Notes under the pieces: generated by a model | The model's input: the letters and a program-made list of their open reading frames with translations, nothing else | Told to the model about the DNA's origin: nothing | Database searches by the model: none | Shown: piece by piece, positions 12,412 to 44,753 of the stretch | Numbering within the stretch: position 1 is the first letter of the stretch | How the letters are laid out: each line of letters opens with the position of its first letter | Made by a program: the position numbers and the translations under genes | Assembly (NCBI GenBank): GCA_025642075.2 | Contig: JAODUO010000041.1 | Span: 441,501 to 505,500, forward strand | Direction of reading: 5' to 3' | DNA length: 64,000 nucleotides | Source: Ridgeia piscesae | Taxonomy: Eukaryota > Annelida > Polychaeta > Sabellida > Siboglinidae

Positions 12412-12800
12412 TTTTTTTTTTGCCTTTTCCCACTAGGTGGGGTCAGCGGCCCGAATTCTTGATTTCCAGAATGTTCTGTCCTGGGCATCCTCTGGGGTGA
12501 TCTGCAGTGCCTGCATATCCCTTCGGACACAATCCATCCATCTCCCCCTTGGTCTTTTTCCTGCTCTCACTTCGTTGTTTTCTTCCATTCTCTGCATGTG
12601 TCCATACCAGCGTAGTCTCATTTCTCTTACTTTCTCTTGTATACTAGTCACCTCTAGCTCCTTTGTGCATGCATGTCCACACTCTTTACTTTATCTCTCA
12701 GTGTTACTCCTTTAATTCTTCGCAACATCCTCATCTCAGTTTCGGAATTGTGCTACACCTGACATGCACAATGACTTAACATTTGCCGTGCATGTTAGCA
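12412..12800 (-). mobile_element. LINE relic: C-terminal end of a non-LTR retrotransposon ORF
   Basis: Minus-strand translation gives VREMRLRWYGHMQRMEEN, then GKRPRGRWMDCVRRD and PEDAQDRTFWKSRIRAADP. This is the characteristic C-terminal tail of non-LTR retrotransposon pol proteins. Further upstream on the same strand, another frame gives EMRMLRRIKGVTLRDKV, the segment that normally precedes it, so there is at least one frameshift. The element ends with a CCCACTAGGTGGGGTC motif and a T-run on the + strand (12411-12420), a poly(A) tail on the element strand. It is 5'-truncated and dead, inserted between CLUAP1 and MOSMO. Confidence 0.88.
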
Positions 12801-13266
12801 CAATTCTGAGATCATGCATATGAATATTATTGGACTTTTTGACAATCACTATAATTTCATCAATTATATAATTATAATTATTATATAATGCCAAAAATTA
12901 ATATCACAACTATTATAATATTATATGTATAATTAGAGTTAACTTTAAGTACATTTTAATTTATTATTAGAGTAAATAAAGGATATGATATTAGCCTCGC
13001 AAGGAAGTGTGTTAATTATTCTTCCGTGTTTATGGTTGCCACTCAACAAGATGAAAGCATGTCAAAAAATTGCTTAGTAGGCCATCTAGTGGTCGAATAG
13101 CAAACTAATATCAAGTTCGCAACAACGCAAAACCATCAGCGGTCGGCAGAATAATGATTTAATTAACAGTTTGTATGTTACTATGAATGCTGTGTGCATT
13201 ATTTTGCACTCATAACACTATATTCTGGTGACAGTTACCAAGAACAGTCGTTAGGGAATGCCGCAA

Positions 13267-14879
13267 ATGGATAAATTAAGTATAATTTCGGGGGCATTAT
13301 TCTTCGCCGCTGATACATTTGCAATCGCCAGTTTAGCGATGCCAAACTGGATTGTTTCCGATGTTGGAGGTACGTAATTCAGTACACATTGATTAGTAAA
13401 TGCCAACAGTTCTGTGTTTTTTACTGTGCATCACTTGAGTATTAAAAGATTGCGAGGTTTTTTACTGGGCGATAATATGTGCGGTAGTGTATATGAATTG
13501 TATGTATTTTGGGCAGTGTTATTTAACTCCTTAATTGGCCTGATCAAATTATGAAAAAATTAGTATTGATAAGTTAGACCAGTTGAATACCATTGTCTCT
13601 ATTTTCTTTTGTGAATGTTTAAGATACAAATAATTTAAAATACAAATAATTTTTTAACCAATTCAGTTTCGAGTCAAGCCTCAGGCTCAAGGCAATTAAC
13701 TATGCTAGCCGTTCCGCTTGCAGGATGGGGTACAGACCAGTATAATATAAGATTTAATTGAACCATCCACTTCTACAACTTCAATATCTTTTGTGCTATG
13801 CACCTGGCTGTTTTTATTCCAGGTTCAACATATATCGGCTTGCTACAAACCTGTCTTACAATCCACGGTCGTGACACATCATGCTTCACCCCAGACCACC
13901 TTCGCTCCGAGTGGATCCTTACGTTTCTGTGTATCACAGCGGGTATTCTCTGCATCACAGTCACCATAGTGCTGCTGGGCGTATCCTACTGGATGTACAA
14001 TGTCATGAAGTTTGCCCGCTGGCTCGGGTTTGTCGCAAGTGAGTTGTTAAATGCTAAACATGTACCAGCAACTACCAAGTCATTATGGAGTATTCATTAT
14101 ACATGGTTGATTCAGTTGTGATTCAGTCTGTTATGAATTGTTGTTCACAATTTAACTTTTGTTTTATAAATTCCATATTGAACTGAGCTCATGTCTGTGA
14201 GGGTTGGCATGCAGTCGTTTTATATTTGGTATTATAATAAAAAATGGAGCTGATATTCCAAATCAGTTACATAATGCTAGATATACCCATTTTATAGTAA
14301 TTATTTATACAGCTAAGTGAACATGTTTGCACAGGTTTTAGCAGCAGTTAAACAGGCCTTTATGCAGGATAAATTGTAAAAAGAAACACGCACAGAGGTA
14401 AATAATGTAAATTTATTTTGCTCCTCAAATTCCTGCCTATGAGTTTACCAGTCCACTATAATTTGTACCCATTCAAAACTAAATTTACCAGTCCAAGTTT
14501 AAGTGACTATGATAGGATTTAAATGCTACATTAAATCTAAAACTGTACAGTCAAGCCTCCATGCACTGTTTTTTTTTAAATGGCACTGCTTCACGTAAAC
14601 AGTTACATTGTACTGTGTTCTCTGTTAAATGCATGTAAGACTAGACTTATTAAATTAAGATGAACTTTAAACACTTTGTCTCTTGTTTCAGTGATCATGT
14701 TCTGTCTGGCTGCTGTTATTTTCCCGATTGGATTCAACATGGACCAGATTGGTGGGGAGGCGTACCAGCTTCCCAGTAGCTACCAAGTTGGCATCTCCTA
14801 CATCTTCTTTGTCCTTGCACTCTGGATCACTGTCATCTCAGAACTGTTTGCTGGCAAAGTATGTCTGCCACACTTCTAG
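13267..14879 (+). CDS. MOSMO: MOSMO, modulator of Smoothened, four-pass membrane protein, 3 exons
   Basis: MOSMO (formerly C16orf52, Atthog) is a small membrane protein that in vertebrates lowers Smoothened levels at the cilium and so damps Hedgehog signalling. Exons: 13267-13369, 13823-14038, 14692-14879; total 507 nt, 168 aa (human about 167 aa). An ATG 6 nt further upstream (MPQMDK) is in frame, but MDKLSIISG matches the human start MDKLTIISG, so 13267 is preferred. Family marks are FAIASLAMPNWI (first TM region), the extracellular TIHGRDTSC, KFARWLGFVAMIMFC, FPIGFNMDQIGGEAYQLP and the ending LFAGKVCLPHF. Four hydrophobic segments are apparent. All introns are GT-AG and all phases agree. 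The codons for Val-Cys in GKVCLP also form a GTATGT donor, which could lead to an alternative last exon downstream. MOSMO is convergent with ACO2. Confidence 0.94.
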
Positions 14880-16516
14880 AGATGTCTCAATGTCACTGTG
14901 GAAATGTCTACGATAGTCCTATAAGTTTGCTAAGTAAAAAAACACTGCGATTCAACCCCGTCCCCACTAATAGGTGGAGTGGAGTGAGATGCAATTTTTA
15001 CAATGCAGAATTGTTATTGACTAGAAGGCACCGCTATGGTGTTATATTTCACAGTAAACTCTTCATATGTGATGTTTAACATATTGTTGTTTGGAAAACT
15101 TATTTCTACCTCCCTTAGAGTGATAATGCTGGTGCTTATTAGTAGGGTCAAGTTGCAGAAGTGGGAATATAATAATGTTTGCGTTTCAACATTACAAGCT
15201 CACAACTCTTGGAAAATAAAAGTGAAATGGGAACCCTGAGCTCGCAACTTGGGAATATGGCTTCTATGAGGTCATGAACATATGAGCAGACTATTAGGTT
15301 GCTAGATCAAACCTTGGTTTATTAAGTGAAGTATAACACTATTGCTTTATTTCTTTCCTATATGCTGAAGATACTAACCTATTACATTTGAAACTATTGG
15401 TTGCTATTTATTGATTTTTTCATAAATTTTTCGTTTGATCAGACTATAAAATGTACATATATGTTCAGTATATTACTATTAGCCTCGATGTGATGGAAAC
15501 CAAAACCATGTTGCTAAAATCACTCGAGAACATTATGTAAAGTATTCAGTACTTTTAATTTGCACATGTCTAGTGCATTAAATCATTGCACGGATGTTTG
15601 TACGAGTTTGAATGTCTGCATTATTTAAGCGTGATGTGTCAGATTCACACTATAACAGTCATGCACTGACTACAGCATGCGAAACATGGTATAATGAGGT
15701 CTGTTGAGGAATGTGGTATGTATGTGTTGGAGCGATTGTGCAGGTATGTTTGTATGCACATTATTTGTATATTATTAAACATGTTGCCAAGAAAGCATAC
15801 AAAGTATGCAATATGTAATATAATTATAGATTCATGAGAGAGCAAGTGATTGCTTCATTCATACCATCTCTAAAATGTTGACTATATTATATGAAAATTT
15901 AACGTTATTTATGATACTTTTAGCATATTATTCTTTTGTAGGTCTTGCGTGTCACTGTCATATATCTACAAATAAATTGAAGCATTAGTCTAGGGTTCTA
16001 GGCAGTGTTGAAATAAAGCCATATATTATGTATATCTTGTGCATTCTATTTTCTGTTATACGAATCTATACGACTGTAATCAACAGAGTAGGCAGAAATG
16101 TAAACATTCATACTTTATTGGATTAATCATATTGCAATACATACGTACACGTCATCTATATTCAAAACACACATACATTGTACCTTACTATATTAAGGCG
16201 CACCATCACAACCTAAATTTCCACTGGACTTCTGATCCTGATTTTGTGCAACTTGTTTTTGCGAGATTTCTTCAGACTGAGATTTCAAATGTGGTTTGCA
16301 GACACCTAATTGTCTGATATCATATTATAAATGTTTTAATTTTTGATATAACATTTGTATGATCACGGTTTCTTCAAAATGAGATTGCTCTTCAGTTAAT
16401 CATAAATATTTTCATCAAAACAATGCTGCGAGATTATGGTCAGTACCAACACTGCTGTTACCAGATTTGGGTGAGATGCAGTGTTTTGCAATGTCACTGC
16501 CTTTATGTTACTGCAG

Positions 16517-16678
16517 AGTTTTACCCAGTTTGAAGGAATCCGGTTGGATGGTGCACCAACGGTGGCAATCCTAACTACAGATGTATTTGCAGCCTCCGAG
16601 ACCTTATCACAGGATGAAAATCAAGCTATTACTGTCGGTCAATCGACCATAATCCACATTCCTGCTGTGGTTTCATAA
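16517..16678 (+). CDS. Candidate alternative last exon of MOSMO (54 codons)
   Basis: A reading frame without known homologues follows a good acceptor (TATGTTACTGCAG, ending 16516) and runs SFTQFEGIRLDGAPTVAIL ... IIHIPAVVS to a TAA at 16676-16678. If MOSMO exon 3 is spliced at the internal AAA|GTATGT (14858|14859), this frame joins in phase 0. That would replace the ending VCLPHF with a soluble 53-residue tail. Amino-acid composition looks protein-like, and an AATAAA follows at 16979. It could instead be chance sequence in a long 3' UTR. Confidence 0.35.
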   Translation, partial: SFTQFEGIRLDGAPTVAILTTDVFAASETLSQDENQAITVGQSTIIHIPAVVS

Positions 16679-16978
16679 CACATCTACCAAAACACCAGAG
16701 CGTCGGGCCACGAAGGTGACGTGATACCGACCGACTGAACCACTTTCACCTTACAGCCGTGTGAACATTCACCACAAAGCTTCCTAAACAAGTAGCCGAA
16801 AGACATCAATGTGGATAACCATCCACGTTGCTACGTACGTTGCCAATCCTGGAACATGTCACCACTGCGTATACATACACATTCGGTGTGTCGAAATGGT
16901 ACAAGTAAACTTGCAAACTGAGTAAATTAGTACCTTAGTTGTAAAGATGTAAATTGCTCATAAATCATTAGCATGCAA

Positions 16979-16984
16979 AATAAA
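16979..16984 (+). promoter_or_regulatory. Candidate polyadenylation signal downstream of MOSMO
   Basis: AATAAA lies about 300 nt after the alternative-exon stop and about 2.1 kb after the conventional MOSMO stop. Another candidate is at 16012-16017. The stretch 14880-16516 between them shows no other gene and is best read as 3' UTR or intergenic sequence. Confidence 0.35.
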
Positions 16985-17612
16985 ACGTTTCACAGTTATT
17001 ATTACCGGTAGTGATAAAAATATCTAGTTGCAAATAACATTCACATAATTATAACAAAAAGAACTCAACAGTAAATAACTAAAAATCAACGAATGCAGTC
17101 ATGACAGCATAAACTAGTAAATAGGACACTTGGTTTGCATTATACTGTAAATTGTCTTAAATAATCTTAATGACTGTTCCAACTGTGCTGCATATGCAGT
17201 AGTTATATATACTACACCAATAACATGGCTATGAATATCCACAAAGTGCATAACGGGAAAATAATACCTTGGTATTTTTTGGTTTTACAAATTATGCAAT
17301 TTTTATATAAATTTGTGTATGCGTGTCATGATACTGAACAAGCCAGCAAAAAAACAACTTGGTACACCAGTAAACATCCTAACATGTCCACTTGCCATTA
17401 TTTCATTGGGGCCACACTAAGAAACATGTTGGTTAGATTTGCGTTTTTGATTTGCCACTCTGCGTAGCGGTGCTTTCAAGCATTCTTCTAGCTCTGTAGT
17501 GTAGATGACACATCTGTCACAATTAGCACCATGTTATGTCGCCCGTTGCCGGCACGCTGCAGCTGTGCCCCATGTGACTTCACTCCTGTAATATCATGCA
17601 AAGAAGACGCAC

Positions 17613-17618
17613 TTTATT
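17613..17618 (-). promoter_or_regulatory. Candidate ACO2 polyadenylation signal
   Basis: On the minus strand AATAAA lies only 12 nt beyond the ACO2 stop codon (17631-17633). If used, the 3' UTR is very short. No other strong candidate is evident close by. Confidence 0.5.
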
Positions 17619-17630
17619 GTGTGTATTGTG

Positions 17631-39104
<21,474 letters not shown>

Positions 39105-40164
39105 CTCTACCGTAGCGGACAACAAGGCCGGAAATGACCGATGCACCGTAAATGTATATATCATGTACCCACCAGAGGGCGCTCGTAATAGCTGTAATTC
39201 TGTAACATGCCACCAGAGAGAACACTAAATCGCGTTTTTACGGTACACAATTATAGACTATGGGCGTAGTCAGTTTCAGTCACTTATCCAAGGTATAGAG
39301 TAATAAAAAGTACTTGATGTGATGTCAGGTACAACAGGTTTATTTACCCCAACTATGCCATGAGCTTGCATGTCGTATGCAAGCTTTTATGATTGCTTTA
39401 GATTAGGACATGATACTTCTAGAAATGCGTCGCACTACGCATGATATCATGAACACTGTGCATTCGTAGCAACTTTTTAAATCCGGACGTTGTACTAGTC
39501 GACGGCCAAGTTCCTGGATTTTTTTCACGTCCAAGGTTTTTAGAATATTTGTTGGTTTTACATAAATGTCATGTTACCAAAATGTCTGTTGCCAAAACGT
39601 CCATTACCAAAGTGTCCTTTACCAAAAACGTCTGAATACCCTAGAATATAATAATGCACCTTCCCCTCCCACACCTTCCCCTCAAATTTTCCCATAGGCG
39701 GCCATTATAACGTTTCCTTATTTTCCTATCAAATTTGAATAGATCTGTTATCGAAAATTTCACACCATGCTTAATTTACATTGGTAGAGGTGCCCCGGAA
39801 AATTCGTGAAATTCTAAAACCTCAGTTTCCCACAAACCAACACCCCTTCGACTACTCCTGCTAGAATCATACACCAATACCAGTACGCATACAAATACTT
39901 GTCATGACTTTAATTGACATCCCTGATGCCACGCTGCACGGGTAATGGAGGACGAACACATTATTGTGATCTTACGTCATTTAGTGTCATCAAGGATTCT
40001 TGGTCTCACCATCCCCCAACCCTGTATCCGTCTAATCCAGTAGAGGGCGGAACTGTCTAATTTATTAATTTTATGACGAAAGGTGGCGCAGCAGGTTTTG
40101 CGTGTTTCCGTGACTCGTGCCGATAAATATATATTAATTAATCGTAACCGATTCCGGAATTGAT
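39105..40164. promoter_or_regulatory. Divergent intergenic region between ACO2 and PFDN1
   Basis: ACO2 (minus, start codon 39104) and PFDN1 (plus, start codon 40165) are head to head with 1.06 kb between start codons. No TATA box is evident near either start. Around 39565-39645 there is a short degenerate tandem, TTACCAAAATGTC / TTGCCAAAACGTC / TTACCAAAGTGTC / TTACCAAAAACGTC, with a period of about 16 bp. Similar GCCATTTTGG modules occur at 1561-1630, so it is probably a transposon fragment rather than a control element. Confidence 0.5.
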
Positions 40165-43100
40165 ATGGCTGTTGACCAAGAGCTTAAGAAGGTTTGAAAC
40201 ATGTTAATAACTTTAGTGCATGCTCCCACGACGAGTTGACCCATGTAAGAGCGATTGCATAGCGAGGGCGATAATACGAAAAATGTCACGCATACCACGA
40301 TAGTCGATAGGAAATCTGAAAGTTGCCTTGGTGACACTGACAGGCGTTGCCAGGGCATTATGTGGAATTAATGCAAATTGTACTTGAAGGAATATACTAT
40401 GATCGTTTTCAATGGTAATCTTCCAGTTAACTGGCCTAAATTATTAAGGCCTTTTCAAAACGATTTTGATATCACCTTTTCTTTTCTAGATGTGTATGTG
40501 TTCAGAAAATCATTCTACATCATTTCCAATACAAAGAAGTGGTGTAAGATATTATCTTTTTTAAATTGTATTTTAGATCAATTTAATGCCGTCGAGTCAA
40601 TGTAAACAAGCCACTGAAGCCAGTGTCCCTAGGTGTGAGCAGTTAGCGTGCACCAGACGCATCACGACTGCAACGTTTGGCAAAGGCAATGTATTGTGAT
40701 TTGCTGATATGTTCCCAAAAATAATGCTACATAATTTATTTGTATCCTGTATAATCCGGATTTATTTGTTTTAAGTTGCCTTGGTAGCGAGTGTAATGTG
40801 TCCATAGGACAGTTTGCCACTAATACAGATAGTGTAGCGGGGCTCGTTAAGGTTTTTATCCAACGGCCCAGTTATATCACGCAAGTTATATCACATGACC
40901 GGAGGCCAACCATACTCCTCATGGGGCAGTTTCATTGGATGACGTTCAAAGAGGAGTTTTTCAAAGGAATGGTGAAATCTGGTACTGGTGTAATCAGCTG
41001 CAGCAACACATGGCACAGAGAGATGAGTATAAGAAACAACTACATGAAGATAAATGAAGGATTTTAATTGTGGACCACTCCTTTAGTAAAATAAACAAGC
41101 ACCAACCCCTCATGGACTTTTGTGAAACACTTATTTTTATTCGTTTGATGAAATTTAAATAGCAACAACATTAAGTGAGACCACGAAGATAAATTTTGTA
41201 TGAAGAATTTTATTTGTGTTACCACTCTGTGCTATTACTACAAAATCTGAGGCATTATTCACATTAAACAAACTTTTTTTAAAGAATTCACCTCTATTGC
41301 ATCAGCAGCACAGTTCTTAAAAACTCGCCATGGTGGTGCTAGTGAAGACACTGCAGAGTTATTGTAAACTTGCAATGTGATCATTCATGAAATAAGATGG
41401 CAATAGCTAAATTTGCTAATAAATCTAACTGCCAGTTCAAGCAAAAACGAAAGGACATGTTCATACCAACTATAAGGTTGGTTTAGTGATAATGTTCTGA
41501 AAATGACTGACAAGTTGGATGAGACCTCATGTCTCATTCAAATGTCACCTCGTAAGACCAGTGTAACCATAATATACAGACTAGTCGGCTAACAGAACTA
41601 CTTATTTTCTTTGTGCCGTCTGGTACATGACAAACACATAACACATGAACGATGCATCACAGTCTTGCCAGTTATTGATCATAAAGATTACATAATTTAT
41701 ATACAGTTACAAATACTGTTTTTGTGAATAGAATTTCAATTTTTTATGTATAAGGATGTGTATGTTTTAAACAAAGCATTGTTTGAACAAAGTAACAAAA
41801 ACACAATGCAAGAATTTCACATCATGATAATTATTTAATTTGGAACCAAGTTCAACATATACAGGAAATGTACTTTTCATTATCGTAAGACTATTGGACA
41901 ACTAAGCAACTATTGGACATGCCGGGGTAATCAGCATTAGCCCAAAGACGAACGTTGTCAGTATACATGTTTTTTCCAGTGTGTGCTGCGGCAGTGGCCG
42001 TCACTGTCAACAGACATAATCATGATAATCTGATGATCATAATTGAAGTGGAACTTGAGTGTGCAGCTGACCCATGTGACAGTGTTTGACAAGTTGGTTC
42101 TGTCTCCCCAGGCCTTCCAGGAGCTGCAGACAAAGATGATCTCCACGACCCAGCAGCTGAAGGTGTCAGACATGCAAGTGGAGCAACTGAAGAGACAGAT
42201 TGCACATTCAAAGCTCGTTGAGAAGGAGATTGCGGCTCTTCCCCCGGACACAAGGACCTATGAAGGAGTCGGCAGAATGTGAGTCGCACCAGTTACGTAA
42301 AAATCAGAATCGGTTACAGCATTTATCTTTGCAGCTACAATTACGTTTATGTAATTGAATTGAACCCAATCATGGAACCACGCGACTTGCAATTTGTCAC
42401 AACATTTTGACCCAATTTGAAATAAGTTAATAATTTGTCTAAATTTTTAATCAATACAGTTACAATTGCAGTTACCTTTACGTAATTGAACCCAGTCATG
42501 GCACCAAGCAATTTTTACGATTTGTCACAATATTTTGACTGGACCCAAACTCACCCAATCAGAAATAAGTTAATAATTTGTCCAGGTTTTTAGTCAGAAC
42601 TGTATAACACATTTTTTTAAATGGGTTGTATATTGTTGTATATATTAACAGGGTGGGTAGGTTCAATTATTTGAAGAATAAAATGTGTTTATAAAATGAA
42701 AAAACAAATAATTGTTTTATGTTTTAAGAAGAAAGAACAGAAATGGTAGAAATTGTTACATTCTTTGAACGTTTAAAACATGCATCTTTTGTCAATGATA
42801 GGTTCATCCTTCAACCAGTCGACACAATAAAGAAAAACATTGGAGATAAAGTGAAGGCAAACGATGAAAAGATTAAGACAATTCAGGTAAGTCACAGTTG
42901 TCAAAATCACTTATTTGGCGAAGTACTGAATAGATTGTTTACCAGTACCGGTAAGTCATCCTGTAGTCAGATCAGGCTAGCTATTTTCCATGCATGTACA
43001 AATCTATGTTTAAGTACTTTGATTTATCCTGATCCAGGAATTTGTTGAATGCATTAATATTGACTAGCTTATTAAAATTATTAATCCAATAGAAGATAAA

Positions 43101-43435
43101 ATCACCCTTTGTGCCTAAATGTCTAATTTTAGCCCTTGAGAAATATTATATTTCACTCCTCGGCAAGAACTGAATAAGTCAGTCGTCTTTTACAGTTTGG
43201 TCTTTCACACGGCCTAGCCTCGCTCCGAATTTACACTAATCTCTGTATAGTTCATAGATTCATTGATCATATATTTCATGTACGATCGTGTACCATTAGT
43301 GACATTGTATTTCATAGAAATATCCGTTGTTTTATTTTTCAGGCCAACAAGACATATTTGGAGAGAAGTATAAAAGAGAGTGAAGACAATCTCAGAGAAA
43401 TGGTGCTCTCAAAACGCAAAGATGCACAAAAATAG
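40165..43435 (+). CDS. PFDN1: Prefoldin subunit 1, 4 exons
   Basis: PFDN1 is a beta-type subunit of the hexameric prefoldin chaperone, which hands unfolded actin and tubulin to the CCT chaperonin in the cytosol. Exons: 40165-40191, 42112-42278, 42802-42886, 43343-43435; 372 nt, 123 aa (human 122). All introns are GT-AG and in phase. Exon 1 encodes MAVDQELKK, like the human N-terminus. Then AFQELQTKMISTTQQLKVSD begins the N-terminal helix; YEGVGRMFILQP is the beta-hairpin region, the most diagnostic segment. ANKTYLERSIKESEDNLREM is the C-terminal helix. The coiled-coil arms with a short hairpin and no extra domains fit a beta-class prefoldin. Intron 2 begins with a ~133-bp imperfect duplication about 50 bp after its donor. 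Confidence 0.97.
42331..42600. repeat. Imperfect ~133-bp tandem duplication in PFDN1 intron 2
   Basis: TACAATTACGTTTATGTAAT ... GTTAATAATTTGTCTAAATT (about 42331-42445) is followed by a diverged copy (about 42470-42595). Shared blocks are GAACCCAATCATGG/GAACCCAGTCATGG, ATTTGTCACAA.ATTTTGAC and GAAATAAGTTAATAATTTGTC. The pair starts about 50 bp after the exon 2 donor. Confidence 0.75.
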
Positions 43436-43610
43436 CACAAAGGAATACACCTATAACCTGGACTTTGTGTTGCCTAGTGTTACCTTACATGAGAGTTTGA
43501 TGTAAAACCAGTTGTGGGTTTCTGTAAAACAAGGATTGGTCATCACTGGTAATGCAGAACCAATTGTAATGTCTTGTCTGTGTTGCATTCTGTATAAGTT
43601 TTATATTAAA

Positions 43611-43616
43611 AATAAA
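43611..43616 (+). promoter_or_regulatory. PFDN1 polyadenylation signal
   Basis: AATAAA lies 176 nt after the PFDN1 stop at 43433-43435, a typical 3' UTR length. The following 43617-44650 has no recognisable gene. Confidence 0.65.
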
Positions 43617-44654
43617 ATCAACATCTCATGAGGGCGTGGATCCAACATTCGCCATCTTTTCCCAAAGCCAATTGTCACCTGTACTATCCTGTCGCCAGAG
43701 TCAGAGGTCAAATACTTGCACTTAAATACACTTTTGCTGTATTCGTACTTGGATTTTGTACATGATAAATATAGTATGTTTATGTTTTAAATATCTCAAC
43801 TTGTTTTTGGTATTGTACTTCACCAAATATACTTGACTCATTTAAGTATTTGTGAGTCATTATCATAATATACTACATAAACGTTGTCACTTATTTGACT
43901 TGTTTCTCTTGTCGTTCTGAGTAGTTACGTTCATTTTAGCCCATTGTGAAGCTCGTTGTCAGGTGTTAATTAAATCGGATCAGAAAGAACACTAATGATC
44001 TCATCCAAACATTTATGATGTGCTGAAAGTCAGTTCCAATGGTAATCTTGATGGGATGGTTCCTGTGTATAATTACTGTATATTTCTGTTTACGATTAAC
44101 TTATGTAACTAGTTATTATCAGAGTTGTCATAGATACACCTGAATATCTAGTTTACAGCACAACAACATAAGACATTATCAATGATTTTTGCAAGAAATT
44201 CACTTACTTTGGATGAGTGTAGTTTGTGAAACGTGTGATGTTTCGACACATCATTTTCTAGAATAACCTTATATAAGATACATGATGTTACATCACATGG
44301 ACAGCATCATTGTGATGGGACACCTGAAGTCACCAAAGTCTGCTCTACCCCAGAAGCCAAACTGGGAACACAACTGGTGTAACTGCAGCAACAAACACGT
44401 TACATGCACATGGTGTCCTCTGTGACAGTATGACAGGGTTCAGAAGTATGACTCTGAATCGAAATGACCAACATATGTAGCATACACATATGTATGGTGG
44501 GGAAGCAGGGATCGGGGATATTTGGTGTGTCACTGCAGTGTTTAAATCAAAGAAGCTCTAGGGAGTCTAGGCACTTAATTGTGAAGCAACAAAGTTGTAT
44601 CTCAACATGATCAATTGTATGCTCAACTTGGCACGGCTCCAATCTTTTTAAATT

Positions 44655-44753
44655 AATATGATGAAGTAATCATAATTGATTACATTTATTTTCTTAGTAA
44701 TTGTACTCGTACTCATGCATCTTCATATTTGTATTGTAACATTTGTATTGTAA
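44655..44753. mobile_element. Truncated hAT-like subterminal fragment next to the 6-kb array
   Basis: GAAGTAATCATAATTGATTA, AATTGTACTCGTACTCATGC and ATTTGTATTGTAAC parallel the right subterminal part of the hAT-like element at 6550-8489 (there GTACTCGTACTCATGCATG and ACATTTGTATTGTACTCG). The fragment stops where the minisatellite begins. Confidence 0.55.

Noticed and set aside
40798..41067. 89-codon ORF in PFDN1 intron 1, with an adjacent frame reading NQLQQHMAQRDEYKKQLHED
   Set aside because: No splice signals connect it to PFDN1 exons in phase and no family is recognised; it could be a pseudogene scrap but cannot be supported.
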